Assembly: GCA_016795035.1 (NCBI GenBank)
Contig: JAEUIT010000023.1
Span: forward strand, 1-50,102
DNA: 50,102 nucleotides
Direction of reading: 5' to 3'
From: Phycisphaerae bacterium
GTDB lineage: Bacteria; Planctomycetota; Phycisphaerae; Phycisphaerales; SM1A02
This document shows, piece by piece, positions 19,608 through 27,658 of this stretch. Below the pieces are notes generated by a model. That model was not told the origin of the DNA and did no database searches. It saw only the letters and a list, made by a program, of their open reading frames with translations. The first letter of the stretch is position 1. Each line of letters begins with the position of its first letter. A program made the translations under genes and the position numbers.

Positions 19608-22600
19608 CTACTTTGCCATCGCCGCCTGGCAACGGGCCAGCGTCTCCCGATACTCCTTGAGATGCGGGTGGTCGGCGGGCAGCGTCTTCTCGGCGATCGC
19701 CACGGACTCCTCAAGTTCGGTCAAGGCTGCCGCAAGGTCCTGGTTCTCGAGCCGCGCCGAGCCCGAGCGCCAGAGCAGGCGGGCGAGGTCCGGTGAACCG
19801 TTGGGCGATTGTCGACGCAGAATCACGACGGCCTCGTCCCACCCAGCCCGCGCGTCCGCGGTCCGGCCGAGCCCGTGCTGCACGCGGGCCAGGTTGCTGA
19901 GGCCGAGGGCGATCTGCATGTGCCCGGCGGGGAACGACCTCCGACGGATCTCGAGCGCTTCGCGGAGGAGCGGTTCGGCCTCGGTGAGCCTGTTCTGGTC
20001 CTGTAGGAGCCTCGCCAAGTGGCTCATGGCGTTGGCCATGTCCGGATGCCCGGTTGGGTTGGCCGCTCGATCGATCGCGAGCGCTTCGCGGTACAGCGCC
20101 TCCGCCTCGGCGAATCTATTCTGAGCCTGCTGCACCAGCGCGAGGTTGTACATGCCGGTGACGATGGCCAGGTGCCCCGCCGGCAGGGCCGAACGCCAGA
20201 TCTCGACCGCTTCGCGGCGGAGCGGTTCGGCCTCCGCGTTTCTATTCTCGGCTTGGAGGAGAGACGCGAGGCTACTTAAGCGCATGGCAATGTCCGGATG
20301 CCCGGCGGGACGGGACGCGCGGAGGATCGCGAGCGATTCACGCTGCAGCGACTCGGCCTCGTCGATCTTATTCTGGGCCTGAAGGAGCGCCGCGAGGTTG
20401 TTCAGGCTACCCTCGAGGTCAGGGTGCCCGGCGGGGAGCGCCGCCCGTCGGATCGCCAGCGCTTCGCGGAAGAGCGGCTCGGCCTCGGCGAGCTTGTTCT
20501 GGGCCTGAAGGAGCCCAGCGAGGTTGTTTAGGCTGGCGGCGATGTCCGGGTGCCCGGCGGGGAGCGCCGCCCGCCGGATCGCCAGCGCCTCGCGCAGGAG
20601 CGGCTCGGCCTCGGCGAGCTTCTCCTGGGCGTACAAAAGCCATGCGAGGTTGTTCATGCCCCGAGCGATCTCCGGGTGTCCGGCGGGGAACGCCGCGCGG
20701 CGGATCGCCAGTGCCTCACGCTGAAGGGGTTCGGCCTCCGCGAGCTTGTCTTCGGTCTGCAGCAGCTTCGCGAGATTGTCCAGGCTGATGGCAATGTCCG
20801 GGTGACCGGCGGGAAGGGTCGCGCGGCGAATCTCCAACGCTTCGCGATAGAGCGGCTCGGCCTCGGCAGGCTTATTCCGGGCGTGCAGGAACGATGCGAG
20901 GTTGTTCAGGGCCTGGGCGATCTCCGGGTGTCCGGCGGGGAGCGCGGCACGGAGGATCTCCAGCGATTCGCGGTAGAGCGGCTCTGCCTCGGCGATCTGG
21001 TTCCGCTCATCCAGGAGATTCGCGAGGTTATTCAAGCCAGTGGCGATCTGTGGATGCCCGGCCGGGAGCGCCGCGCGCCAGATCGCCAGCGCTTCGCGAT
21101 GCAACGGCTCGGCCTCGGCGATCTTATTCTGGTGATACAGGAGATTCGCGAGGTTGTTGAGGCTGGCGGCGATGTCCGGATGCCCGGCGGGGAGGTCCTC
21201 TCGGCGGATCATCAGCGACCGGCGCAAGTTTGGCTCGGCCTCGTCGTAGCGGCCCAGATTCTGCAACGTCAGGCCGATCGTGTTTCGTACGCGCGCCTCC
21301 ACCAGCGGCTGGTTCATGAGCGCGCTGTCGCCTTCATCGAGCACCTTCACCGCCGCGCCCAGCGTCTGCAGCACCGTGACGGCGTCCCTGACCGGATTGC
21401 CCGTGACCGGGTCCTTGGGCAACTGGTTCGGATCCACCGCCGCCAGCATCTCGGTCTGGAACGTCGCCACCGCTTCGGCGATCTCGGCCTGCGTCTTCGC
21501 CTCGGCTTCCTGCTGTTTCGCGATCGTCGCCTGCCGAACCGCCTCGGCTTCCTGCTCCCTGGCCCTCGTCTCCTGCGCCTCCGCCTCGGCCCGCGCCGCC
21601 TCGGCGCGCCTGCGCTGCTCGGCTTCCGAGATCTGCGCCGCGACGGCCGCGTCGCGCTGCTCGCGGGCCACTTTCGCTTGCCACGCCGTGCCCGCAAGGC
21701 CGGCGAGAAGCGCCGCCGCCACCGCGCTGCCAGCCAGCACCGGCCCCTTGTTGCGCCGGATCACTTTCTTGAAGCGATAGGACGCGCTCGGCGGAGCGGC
21801 GAGCACCGCCTCGCCGCTCAGGAACCGCTTGATGTCCATGCCCAGTCCGCTCGCCGACTCGTAGCGCCGCTGGCGGTCCTTCTCGAGCGCCTTCATCACG
21901 ATCCAATCCAGCTCGCCGCGCACGAGCGTGCCCAGCCGCTTCGGCTCGGTGTGTCGCCTGGCTGCAACGCTGGCGACGGTGTCGCTGTTGGCGCTGAGGC
22001 GAGTGGAGGGCTTCGGGGGTTCGACTTCGCTGATGATCCGCTGGATCTCGGCGTAGGCCGCGGAGCGGAGCTCCTGGCCCGAGAAGGGCGTCGTGCCGGT
22101 GAGCAGTTCGTACAGCAGCACGCCGAGGCTATAGACATCCGTTCGCGTGTCGATGTCGAGGCTGCCCTCGGCCTGCTCCGGGCTCATGTACTCCGGCGTG
22201 CCGATCAACTGGCGGTGCTCGGTGAAGAGCGTCTTCTCCGTCAGTTTGCTTGCCGTCGCCTTCGCGATGCCGAAGTCGATGACCTTGGCGTGCGGCCGGC
22301 CGTCCTGCGTGGACACGAGGATGTTGCTCGGCTTGATATCTCTATGAATGATCCCCTTGGTGTGCGCATGCTGCACGGCGTTGCAGACCTGCGAGAACAG
22401 TTCAAGCCGATCCTCGATGCGCAAGTTATTCTTGTCGCAATATTCTATAAATGGAATGCCCTTGACCAACTCCATGACGAAGAACGGCCGCCCCGTGTCG
22501 GTCGCCCCCGCATCGAGCACCCGAGCGATGTTGGCGTGATCCATCATCGCCAGGGCCTGCCGCTCCTGCTCGAAGCGTGCGACGACCTGCATCGTGTCCA

Positions 22601-22979
22601 TGCCCAGCTTGATGATCTTGAGCGCCACCTTGCGCTGGACGGGCCGCTCCTGCTCTGCCATGAAGACCGAGCCGAACCCGCCTTCGCCGATGGCTTGCAG
22701 GATCTTGTACGGACCGATCCGCGTGCCCGGCCCTTCGCGAATCGTCGCAACTGACGCTGCCGCAGCCGCTGACGAATCCGCGGTGGGCGTCGCTTGGACG
22801 AGGGAGCCCGCCGTGGGCGAGGCCAGGAATCTCGCCGCACCATCGTGCGCGCGAAGGAGCGCCTCGACTTCCGCTCGCAGCGCCGCATCGTCCCCGCACG
22901 CGCCGGCAAGGTAGCTCTCGCGCTGATCCCGCTCGAGGGCGATCACATCCTCAAATATGTCTTGCAGCCTTCGAGCCAT
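19608..22979 (-). CDS. Ser/Thr protein kinase with TPR repeats
   Basis: A 1,123-residue planctomycete-type kinase. An N-terminal helical segment (residues 1-55) precedes a complete kinase domain at about 90-395: GEGGFGSVF, VALKI (K121), HRDIKPSN (212-219), DFG (235-237), PEYMSPEQ, and the end motif RGELDWIVMKALEKD. One transmembrane helix follows at about 412-432, then a charged coiled coil at 436-510. From about 555 to the end come roughly eleven to thirteen 42-residue TPR units of the kinesin-light-chain type, each with the phrase PAGHPDIA or similar. The DNA repeats with a 126-base period. It starts 11 bases after the ECF sigma factor gene, so the two are co-transcribed. The TPR array presumably faces the periplasm and binds an unknown partner. 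Confidence 0.93.
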   Translation of the reverse strand: MARRLQDIFEDVIALERDQRESYLAGACGDDAALRAEVEALLRAHDGAARFLASPTAGSLVQATPTADSSAAAAASVATIREGPGTRIGPYKILQAIGEGGFGSVFMAEQERPVQRKVALKIIKLGMDTMQVVARFEQERQALAMMDHANIARVLDAGATDTGRPFFVMELVKGIPFIEYCDKNNLRIEDRLELFSQVCNAVQHAHTKGIIHRDIKPSNILVSTQDGRPHAKVIDFGIAKATASKLTEKTLFTEHRQLIGTPEYMSPEQAEGSLDIDTRTDVYSLGVLLYELLTGTTPFSGQELRSAAYAEIQRIISEVEPPKPSTRLSANSDTVASVAARRHTEPKRLGTLVRGELDWIVMKALEKDRQRRYESASGLGMDIKRFLSGEAVLAAPPSASYRFKKVIRRNKGPVLAGSAVAAALLAGLAGTAWQAKVAREQRDAAVAAQISEAEQRRRAEAARAEAEAQETRAREQEAEAVRQATIAKQQEAEAKTQAEIAEAVATFQTEMLAAVDPNQLPKDPVTGNPVRDAVTVLQTLGAAVKVLDEGDSALMNQPLVEARVRNTIGLTLQNLGRYDEAEPNLRRSLMIRREDLPAGHPDIAASLNNLANLLYHQNKIAEAEPLHREALAIWRAALPAGHPQIATGLNNLANLLDERNQIAEAEPLYRESLEILRAALPAGHPEIAQALNNLASFLHARNKPAEAEPLYREALEIRRATLPAGHPDIAISLDNLAKLLQTEDKLAEAEPLQREALAIRRAAFPAGHPEIARGMNNLAWLLYAQEKLAEAEPLLREALAIRRAALPAGHPDIAASLNNLAGLLQAQNKLAEAEPLFREALAIRRAALPAGHPDLEGSLNNLAALLQAQNKIDEAESLQRESLAILRASRPAGHPDIAMRLSSLASLLQAENRNAEAEPLRREAVEIWRSALPAGHLAIVTGMYNLALVQQAQNRFAEAEALYREALAIDRAANPTGHPDMANAMSHLARLLQDQNRLTEAEPLLREALEIRRRSFPAGHMQIALGLSNLARVQHGLGRTADARAGWDEAVVILRRQSPNGSPDLARLLWRSGSARLENQDLAAALTELEESVAIAEKTLPADHPHLKEYRETLARCQAAMAK

Positions 22980-22990
22980 GAGTCATTCCT

Positions 22991-23635
22991 TCATGCGTCT
23001 TCCTGCAAGCGTTGAAACAGCCACGCCCGCGCGAACGCCCAGCGTCGCTCCACCGTGCTCGTCGAGAGCGAGAGCACCTGGGCCGTCTGCTCGACGCTGA
23101 GTCCCGCGAAGAATCGGAGCCGCACGATGGCCGCGCCGTCGGGGGACTCGATCCCCAGGCGACGGACCAGGTCATCGAACTTCACGATCTGTTCGGGCTC
23201 CTGCTGCGACAACGCGGCCACGTCCTCGAAGTCGGTCGCGGACTGTCGTCGGACGGCTTCGCTTCCAACCCCCCCGCCTCCCCGCTTGAGACGCAAGCGC
23301 CCCTTCGCGTGATCGAGGAGAACGTGGCGCATCGCTTCCGCCGCGGCGGCGTAGAAGTGTCCGCGCCCCTCCCAAGGCACCTGGCGCGGTCCCGACAGCT
23401 TGATGTAGGCCTCGTGCACGATCGCCGTCGCCGAGAGGGTGTGCCCCGCCCGCTCCCCCGCCAAGCTTTGTTCGGCAGCGCTGCGAAGTTGCGCGTAGAC
23501 GAGCGGCAACAGGCGATCGGCTGCCGCCCTGTCGCCGTTCGCCGCCGCGACCATGAGGATGGTGGCGTCCTCTGCCGAGGCGGGAGACGGTGGCGTGTCG
23601 GGACCGCTCGTCGACGGGGGTTCGTTCGAAGACAT
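22991..23635 (-). CDS. ECF-type RNA polymerase sigma factor
   Basis: A 214-residue sigma factor of the planctomycete ECF group associated with Ser/Thr kinases. Region 2 runs from LMVAAANGDRAAADRLLPLVY to ATAIVHEAYIKL and HFYAAAAEAMRHVLLDHA. Region 4 contains IVRLRFFAGLSVEQTAQVLSLS followed by the recognition helix STVERRWAFARAWL. The linker between them is long and Gly/Arg-rich. The gene sits 10 bases after the HAF-repeat gene and 11 bases before the kinase gene, so it belongs to a three-gene operon. No anti-sigma factor is encoded nearby; the kinase may control it by phosphorylation, which is inference. Confidence 0.9.
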   Translation of the reverse strand: MSSNEPPSTSGPDTPPSPASAEDATILMVAAANGDRAAADRLLPLVYAQLRSAAEQSLAGERAGHTLSATAIVHEAYIKLSGPRQVPWEGRGHFYAAAAEAMRHVLLDHAKGRLRLKRGGGGVGSEAVRRQSATDFEDVAALSQQEPEQIVKFDDLVRRLGIESPDGAAIVRLRFFAGLSVEQTAQVLSLSTSTVERRWAFARAWLFQRLQEDA

Positions 23636-23645
23636 CCCCCGGAGC

Positions 23646-24788
23646 CTAATCGTGATGAGGCTGGGACGCGGCGACGCTCTGCATCGGATCCATTTTCCGC
23701 TGCGCCAACACCGTGATCGACGAATTCAGTTTCACGACCCAGCCGCGGGGCTCGCCGTTGAACAGTCCTTCGCCGACGATGGTGGTGCCGTCGGCAGAGA
23801 TGTCTCGCGTGTAGTCCAACTCCCAGCCGGTGAGGTCCACGCCGAGCGTCGGGAGATAGGTGTTGAGATCGACCGTGCCGAGCGATTGCGACCAGAGCGT
23901 GGCCGTCGCCTCGAAGCCAAAGAAGCTGTAGCCGCCCACGACCGACCCGTCGTCGCTCAACGTGTAGGCGATGGAATTGGTGGCGTTCGGGAGCCCGCCG
24001 ATCTCCTGGACGATGCCGTTGGTCCAGATGACGGCGTTCGCGCCGCTGAAGCCCGCGACCACGGTCCCGTCGCCGCTCACGCCATACGCGCTGGAGCTGC
24101 CATCGTCCGGCGATAGAAGGCCGAGATCCCCCATGCCGCCGGACTGGGTCCAGACAAACGCGCGGTCGCCCTCGGGCGTGCCGGCCATGCCGACGATCGT
24201 GCTGCCGTCACGGCTGACCTTGCGTCCTTCGGAGGTCCATCCGCCGGGCAGCGTGCCGAGGGACACCATGCCGCCGCCGGGGGTCCAGCGAAACGCGATG
24301 GTGTTGAAGTTCTCGTCGAACGAGTAGCCCGTCACAGAGTTGCCGTCGCCGCTGACGCCAGAGCCAACGGACGCCACGCCGCCGGGCAACACCCCCAGGT
24401 CCTGCAAGCCGCCGGAAGCGGTCCAGCGATGGGCGCGGGCCGTCTCTTCGGGGAACGAGAAGAAGATGCTGCCGACCATCACCGACCCGTGCGAACTGAT
24501 GTCCTCCGCGGAGGTCGCGTACGCACCGCGAGGCGTGCCGATGTCGACAAGCCCGGAGGACGTCCAGCGGTAGCCGGTTGCCATGTCAACGTTGGCGGCG
24601 ACCGCAGAGCCGCGTGCACTCACGGCGCTCGCACCGGAGAACGAACCGCCGGGCGGCAAGCCGATGCTTGTGATGGACTGGGCCGAAACGCTTGAGGCCA
24701 ACGCCAACATTCCGCAGGCGGCCGTGAGGCACATGACAGGGGTCCGTCCGACGACACAGATGGGCGAAGCGCCCGCTCGATTACGCAT
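23646..24788 (-). CDS. Secreted HAF-repeat protein
   Basis: A 380-residue exported protein with a signal peptide ending around SSVSAQS. The mature part is built from HAF-type beta-propeller-like repeats, each about 40 residues: YRWTSSGLVDIGTP, HRWTASGGLQDLGVLPGG, FRWTPGGGMVSLGTLPGGW and FVWTQSGGMGDLGLLS, linked by phrases such as VSGDGNSVTGYS and VSRDGSTIVGMA. The start at ATG 24788 is preferred to the ATG six bases upstream, because GGAG is then 7 bases upstream. It is the first gene of an operon with an ECF factor and a kinase, so it may be the exported sensor or output of that system. Function is otherwise unknown. Confidence 0.85.
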   Translation of the reverse strand: MRNRAGASPICVVGRTPVMCLTAACGMLALASSVSAQSITSIGLPPGGSFSGASAVSARGSAVAANVDMATGYRWTSSGLVDIGTPRGAYATSAEDISSHGSVMVGSIFFSFPEETARAHRWTASGGLQDLGVLPGGVASVGSGVSGDGNSVTGYSFDENFNTIAFRWTPGGGMVSLGTLPGGWTSEGRKVSRDGSTIVGMAGTPEGDRAFVWTQSGGMGDLGLLSPDDGSSSAYGVSGDGTVVAGFSGANAVIWTNGIVQEIGGLPNATNSIAYTLSDDGSVVGGYSFFGFEATATLWSQSLGTVDLNTYLPTLGVDLTGWELDYTRDISADGTTIVGEGLFNGEPRGWVVKLNSSITVLAQRKMDPMQSVAASQPHHD

Positions 24789-25165
24789 GACCATGCTCCA
24801 TTCAGGAAACGGTTCCGGGCCCGCGTAGACCACACGATGGCTTCGCGAGTCGGATCTCCGGCCCCCAAGCGACGGAGTGGCAGAAAGGCCTTCACGATTT
24901 TGAAAGTTCCCGACGCATGGAACTCGCCCGCCCCGGGGCAGCCTCGACGCGTCGCGCACGGGTGTGGCCCTGATCAGGACCTAGACCATACCCAATGCCG
25001 GTCGCGGAACGCGCACTGGTCTGGCCACGGTCAGCCTGCGGGCATGGCCACTGAGAGGCCGCGCGGAGCCTCCTCCACGCGGTGACCTTGACTGGATGGT
25101 GATGCAGGCGATCGAGAAGGGCCATGATCGTCGCTACGAGTCAGCGGAGGAAGCGCATGCGTTAG
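24789..25165. other. Intergenic region with dispersed repeat copies and a kinase remnant
   Basis: Upstream region of the HAF-ECF-kinase operon. It contains two clear copies and one partial copy of the repeat that forms the large array at 34.1-35.2 kb: GCGCACGGGTGTGGCC at 24954-24969, GCGCACTGGTCTGGCCAC at 25011-25028, and a partial copy with GCATGGCCACTGAGAGGCC at about 25042-25060. A kinase gene fragment follows on the + strand. No intact gene is seen. Confidence 0.7.
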
Positions 25166-25176
25166 TTACCCTCTGA
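25063..25176 (+). pseudogene. Fragment of a Ser/Thr kinase gene (C-terminal lobe)
   Basis: In one + frame the bases encode EPPPRGDLDWMVMQAIEKG, then HDRRYESAEEAHALVTL and a stop at 25174-25176. This matches the conserved end of planctomycete kinase domains; the intact kinase at 19608-22979 has RGELDWIVMKALEKDRQRRY at the same place. Nothing of the rest of the kinase domain is recognisable upstream, where the repeat copies lie. It is therefore a remnant of a lost kinase gene and not a working gene. It overlaps the 3' end of the DUF4209-like gene by 11 bases. Confidence 0.7.
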
Positions 25177-26800
25177 CGATGCACTCGCTCGGCGCATGCT
25201 GCGCATGTAGCCATCTCAGCCGCTGCCCCAACAGCACGACGCTCTGGAGCGCCGTGAAGGAACTCTGGAATGACGCCTGAGAAGCCGGCATCTGTCCATG
25301 CGCGATGCTGTGACGCAGCCCGTTGGGGCCGAACACGATGTGTCGTAGATGAAACCAAAGGACTCTGCCGAACACCGTCGGCGCGCTCGGCGACTCAAGA
25401 AGCGAGTCGACGGAGGCGGTGTTGAGTCCTCCTTGAGCATTCGCGCTGTGCGTGACGAGGCCTCCTTCGACCGCGACTTGGAGGAGGAGCGGCTCGATCA
25501 GTAGAGCGAACAGCGTGGTGGCGGTGAACCACCTCTCGCGGAGGAGGGCGGAGGTAGCTTCAACGAGCGCGCGGCGATCTCCGCGAGCGTCGGAAAGGTG
25601 AGCCTCCATGGCTCGAATCATCAACCGCAGCGCGGGCTTCCTGCGAGCGAGGAGTTCGCGCGCGGCGTACTCAGCGAACGACGCGTTGATTCCCAGGTGG
25701 AGCTCGATCAGCTTCCGGTCCACCGACTCGGGAGTCTTCCCGGGATCCCCTCCGCGGCGCGCAGCGATCGGCCTCCCATCGTGACCGAGAGTCACGGTCG
25801 TGCAAAGGCTTTGAAGCGGGAATTGTGCCCCAAGCGTGTTCGTCTCCTCCACCACCGCACCAGGACGCACGAGAGAGCGAACGCAAAGAATGAGAAGCGT
25901 TTCGGCATCAGAGGCACCTGTGACCTCCTGGACGAACATGTCAAAGGATGCTCGGGGAACCGCTCCACTCGCTGTGATGGTCGCCATCCCAACCTCGGCC
26001 CGGCGCCCAGCTTCTGTGAGCGCCAAGTCCACCTGTGCGACCATGTCGGTGAGGCCGAGCCGGACAAGCTCGGGTCGCAGACGCGTCAGTGCCGAAACGA
26101 GAACGAGCGGATGCCCCTCCTTGCCCCGCGCCAAAATGGTTTTGGTCGTCGCCCGCGCTCGGTGGCACAGACGATCCTCCGAGAGTCCGGCTTCGGCCAT
26201 GAAGGCACGTAGCTCCTGATCGAGATCGACCATCACGACGGGATTCGCGCCCTCAGTCGTTGCCTCGCTGTCGTCGAGTGCCGCTTCGCATAGGCCGACC
26301 AACCTGGTCGTGAGAGCGGCTGGCAGCTTCCGGGCCGCTCCCGTATCGACGAGGCGAGTGCATAGCCATCCGAGCAAGGACGCCGATCGGACGGTTGCAG
26401 AGCTGGCGAGATCTATCCAGGCTTCAGCGGCGCGAATCTTGAGAGCATCGTGATTGAGCTGCTTTGCGAGGTCGATAGCGCGGCTCACCGCATGTTCGCG
26501 GTAGCGAGGCTGGAAATCGCTTGAGGCGGCGACTTCGAGATAGCACTCGATCGCCACGATCGCAAACCTACCACGAGGCAGCCCGCTCTCTGATTTTCCC
26601 AGCGACCAGACAAGATCTCCGTAGCGGGCGCGCAAGTGAGGCGCATCGCTTTGGTCAGCGGCTCTCGTCGACCAGTAGTCGAGTTGCTCTCGCGTGGGAG
26701 TCGGTCGGCGGAGGAGCGGCGGCACGGACTCGACGGGCGTCTCCCAGGTCAGACGCTCGCAATGGGTGATGCTGTCTTCGGGGAGTTCTTCGCGCAGCAC
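25166..26800 (-). CDS. DUF4209-like protein with a HEPN-type RxxxxH motif
   Basis: A 544-residue, mainly helical protein with no signal peptide or membrane segment. The C-terminal part contains LRHIVFGPNGLRHSIAHGQM, in which R496 and H501 form an Rx4H motif with a following Gly. This is the usual mark of HEPN-fold ribonucleases and of DUF4209 proteins, to which I tentatively assign it. The start is uncertain: the codon at 26800 is GTG, yet the same frame is open to 26926 and reads as plausible protein (for example PPRDQITHERWLSRVL) without an ATG. The true N-terminus may therefore be upstream, use a rare start, or have been lost by a frameshift. It is probably an RNase-type or toxin/defence-related protein, by motif only. 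Confidence 0.6.
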   Translation of the reverse strand: MLREELPEDSITHCERLTWETPVESVPPLLRRPTPTREQLDYWSTRAADQSDAPHLRARYGDLVWSLGKSESGLPRGRFAIVAIECYLEVAASSDFQPRYREHAVSRAIDLAKQLNHDALKIRAAEAWIDLASSATVRSASLLGWLCTRLVDTGAARKLPAALTTRLVGLCEAALDDSEATTEGANPVVMVDLDQELRAFMAEAGLSEDRLCHRARATTKTILARGKEGHPLVLVSALTRLRPELVRLGLTDMVAQVDLALTEAGRRAEVGMATITASGAVPRASFDMFVQEVTGASDAETLLILCVRSLVRPGAVVEETNTLGAQFPLQSLCTTVTLGHDGRPIAARRGGDPGKTPESVDRKLIELHLGINASFAEYAARELLARRKPALRLMIRAMEAHLSDARGDRRALVEATSALLRERWFTATTLFALLIEPLLLQVAVEGGLVTHSANAQGGLNTASVDSLLESPSAPTVFGRVLWFHLRHIVFGPNGLRHSIAHGQMPASQASFQSSFTALQSVVLLGQRLRWLHAQHAPSECIVRG

Positions 26801-27078
26801 TCGGCTCAGCCAGCGTTCGTGGGTGATTTGGTCGCGTGGGGGGTCTCGCGAAGACGTAGTACGGTGGGGTGGAGGTGACGCAATCTCGACTCGCTCGTCA
26901 AGTGGGATAGTGGGCGGATTGCGAGTCTATCGGCCCACAACGGACTGAAAGCCATGCCTGGAGGATCTCCGTGGCTCCTCCCCGCACATCTGGCCGCTCG
27001 TCGACGAGGAAGGTTAAGACACTCCCGACAACCTCCCTGCGGCCCGCGACGCCGCGCCCCAGGCGCCGAGCGTGCTGG

Positions 27079-27187
27079 CCCACATGGAGCCACGCCCATT
27101 TATCAAGACCTGCGACGTCACCCATCAGACTAACGACTGCCTACCGCCGGTCCACGACTGACGTCCGTGCAAGCCTGAGTGCAAGCT
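27079..27187 (-). repeat. Imperfect direct repeat, copy A
   Basis: This block resembles copy B (27230-27339), about 151 bases away. Shared words include GAGCCACGCCCATTTATC, ACCTGCGAC, GACTGACGTCCG or TCTGACGTCCG, and GCAAGCC. On the - strand both copies read VAG, then L or R, then DKWAWL, then H or D, then VG, so they may be decayed protein-coding repeats and not structural DNA. Confidence 0.6.
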
Positions 27188-27229
27188 AAGTTCGCGAGCG
27201 CCACAACTCGCGCCCCTCTCTAACTTTTG

Positions 27230-27339
27230 CCCACATCGAGCCACGCCCATTTATCGCGACCTGCGACGAACGTCCCGTCTAGTGACGACCGCCTGCTGCC
27301 AGCCCACGTCTGACGTCCGAGCAAGCCCGAGCGCAAGCG
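27230..27339 (-). repeat. Imperfect direct repeat, copy B
   Basis: Second copy of the block at 27079-27187, in the same orientation and roughly four fifths identical by eye. On the - strand it ends in a short reading frame (GRDKWAWLDVGKS, then stop). I see no associated mobile element. Confidence 0.6.
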
Positions 27340-27567
27340 GCAATCTCGAACGTTGCGTCGCCTCGCGTCGCCGCGCCAAGGTGAAGGTCGAGAGTTCCAC
27401 CGACCGCCCATGGGCCAGCGCGACCTGTGGGCCCCAGCCGAGACTGCAGGTATCACGACCCCTCAGGCTCCGCCGAGGATGGATCTCCCGAGCGACCTTT
27501 CGCGAGCCATCGCGACGCCGCGACGTACTCCCATCGGTCGAACGCCACCGACATGCCAGTGAACGGT

Positions 27568-27597
27568 GAACGCCCGCGAGGCATCTCGCGGGCGTTC
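27568..27597 (-). terminator. Perfect 13-bp hairpin downstream of the fasciclin gene
   Basis: The arms GAACGCCCGCGAG (27568-27580) and CTCGCGGGCGTTC (27585-27597) are exact complements around the loop GCAT. It lies about 60 bases beyond the stop of the CIA30-fasciclin gene on the - strand, so a role in transcript ending is likely. No T-run follows, so it would be an atypical terminator. Confidence 0.5.
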
Positions 27598-27658
27598 GCG
27601 CTGCCAGGCTGAGCAATCGCCTCCCCACCGCTCGCAGCTCGTCTCGCTGCGGTTCACC

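Larger units (their letters stand above)
26927..27658. other. Gene-poor interval with duplicated blocks
   Basis: About 730 bases between the DUF4209-like gene and the fasciclin gene. No ORF has convincing features on its own. It contains two related blocks of about 110 bases (27079-27187 and 27230-27339) and, near its right end, a perfect 13-bp hairpin. On the - strand a stretch ending at 26898 reads like HEAT-type protein (VLTFLVDERPDVRGG, ATEILQAWL) in a frame one base off the DUF4209-like gene, suggesting decayed coding sequence. Confidence 0.5.

Noticed and set aside
20550..22754. A 734-codon + frame opposite the TPR kinase
   Set aside because: It mirrors the 126-base TPR periodicity of the real gene and has no domain content of its own.
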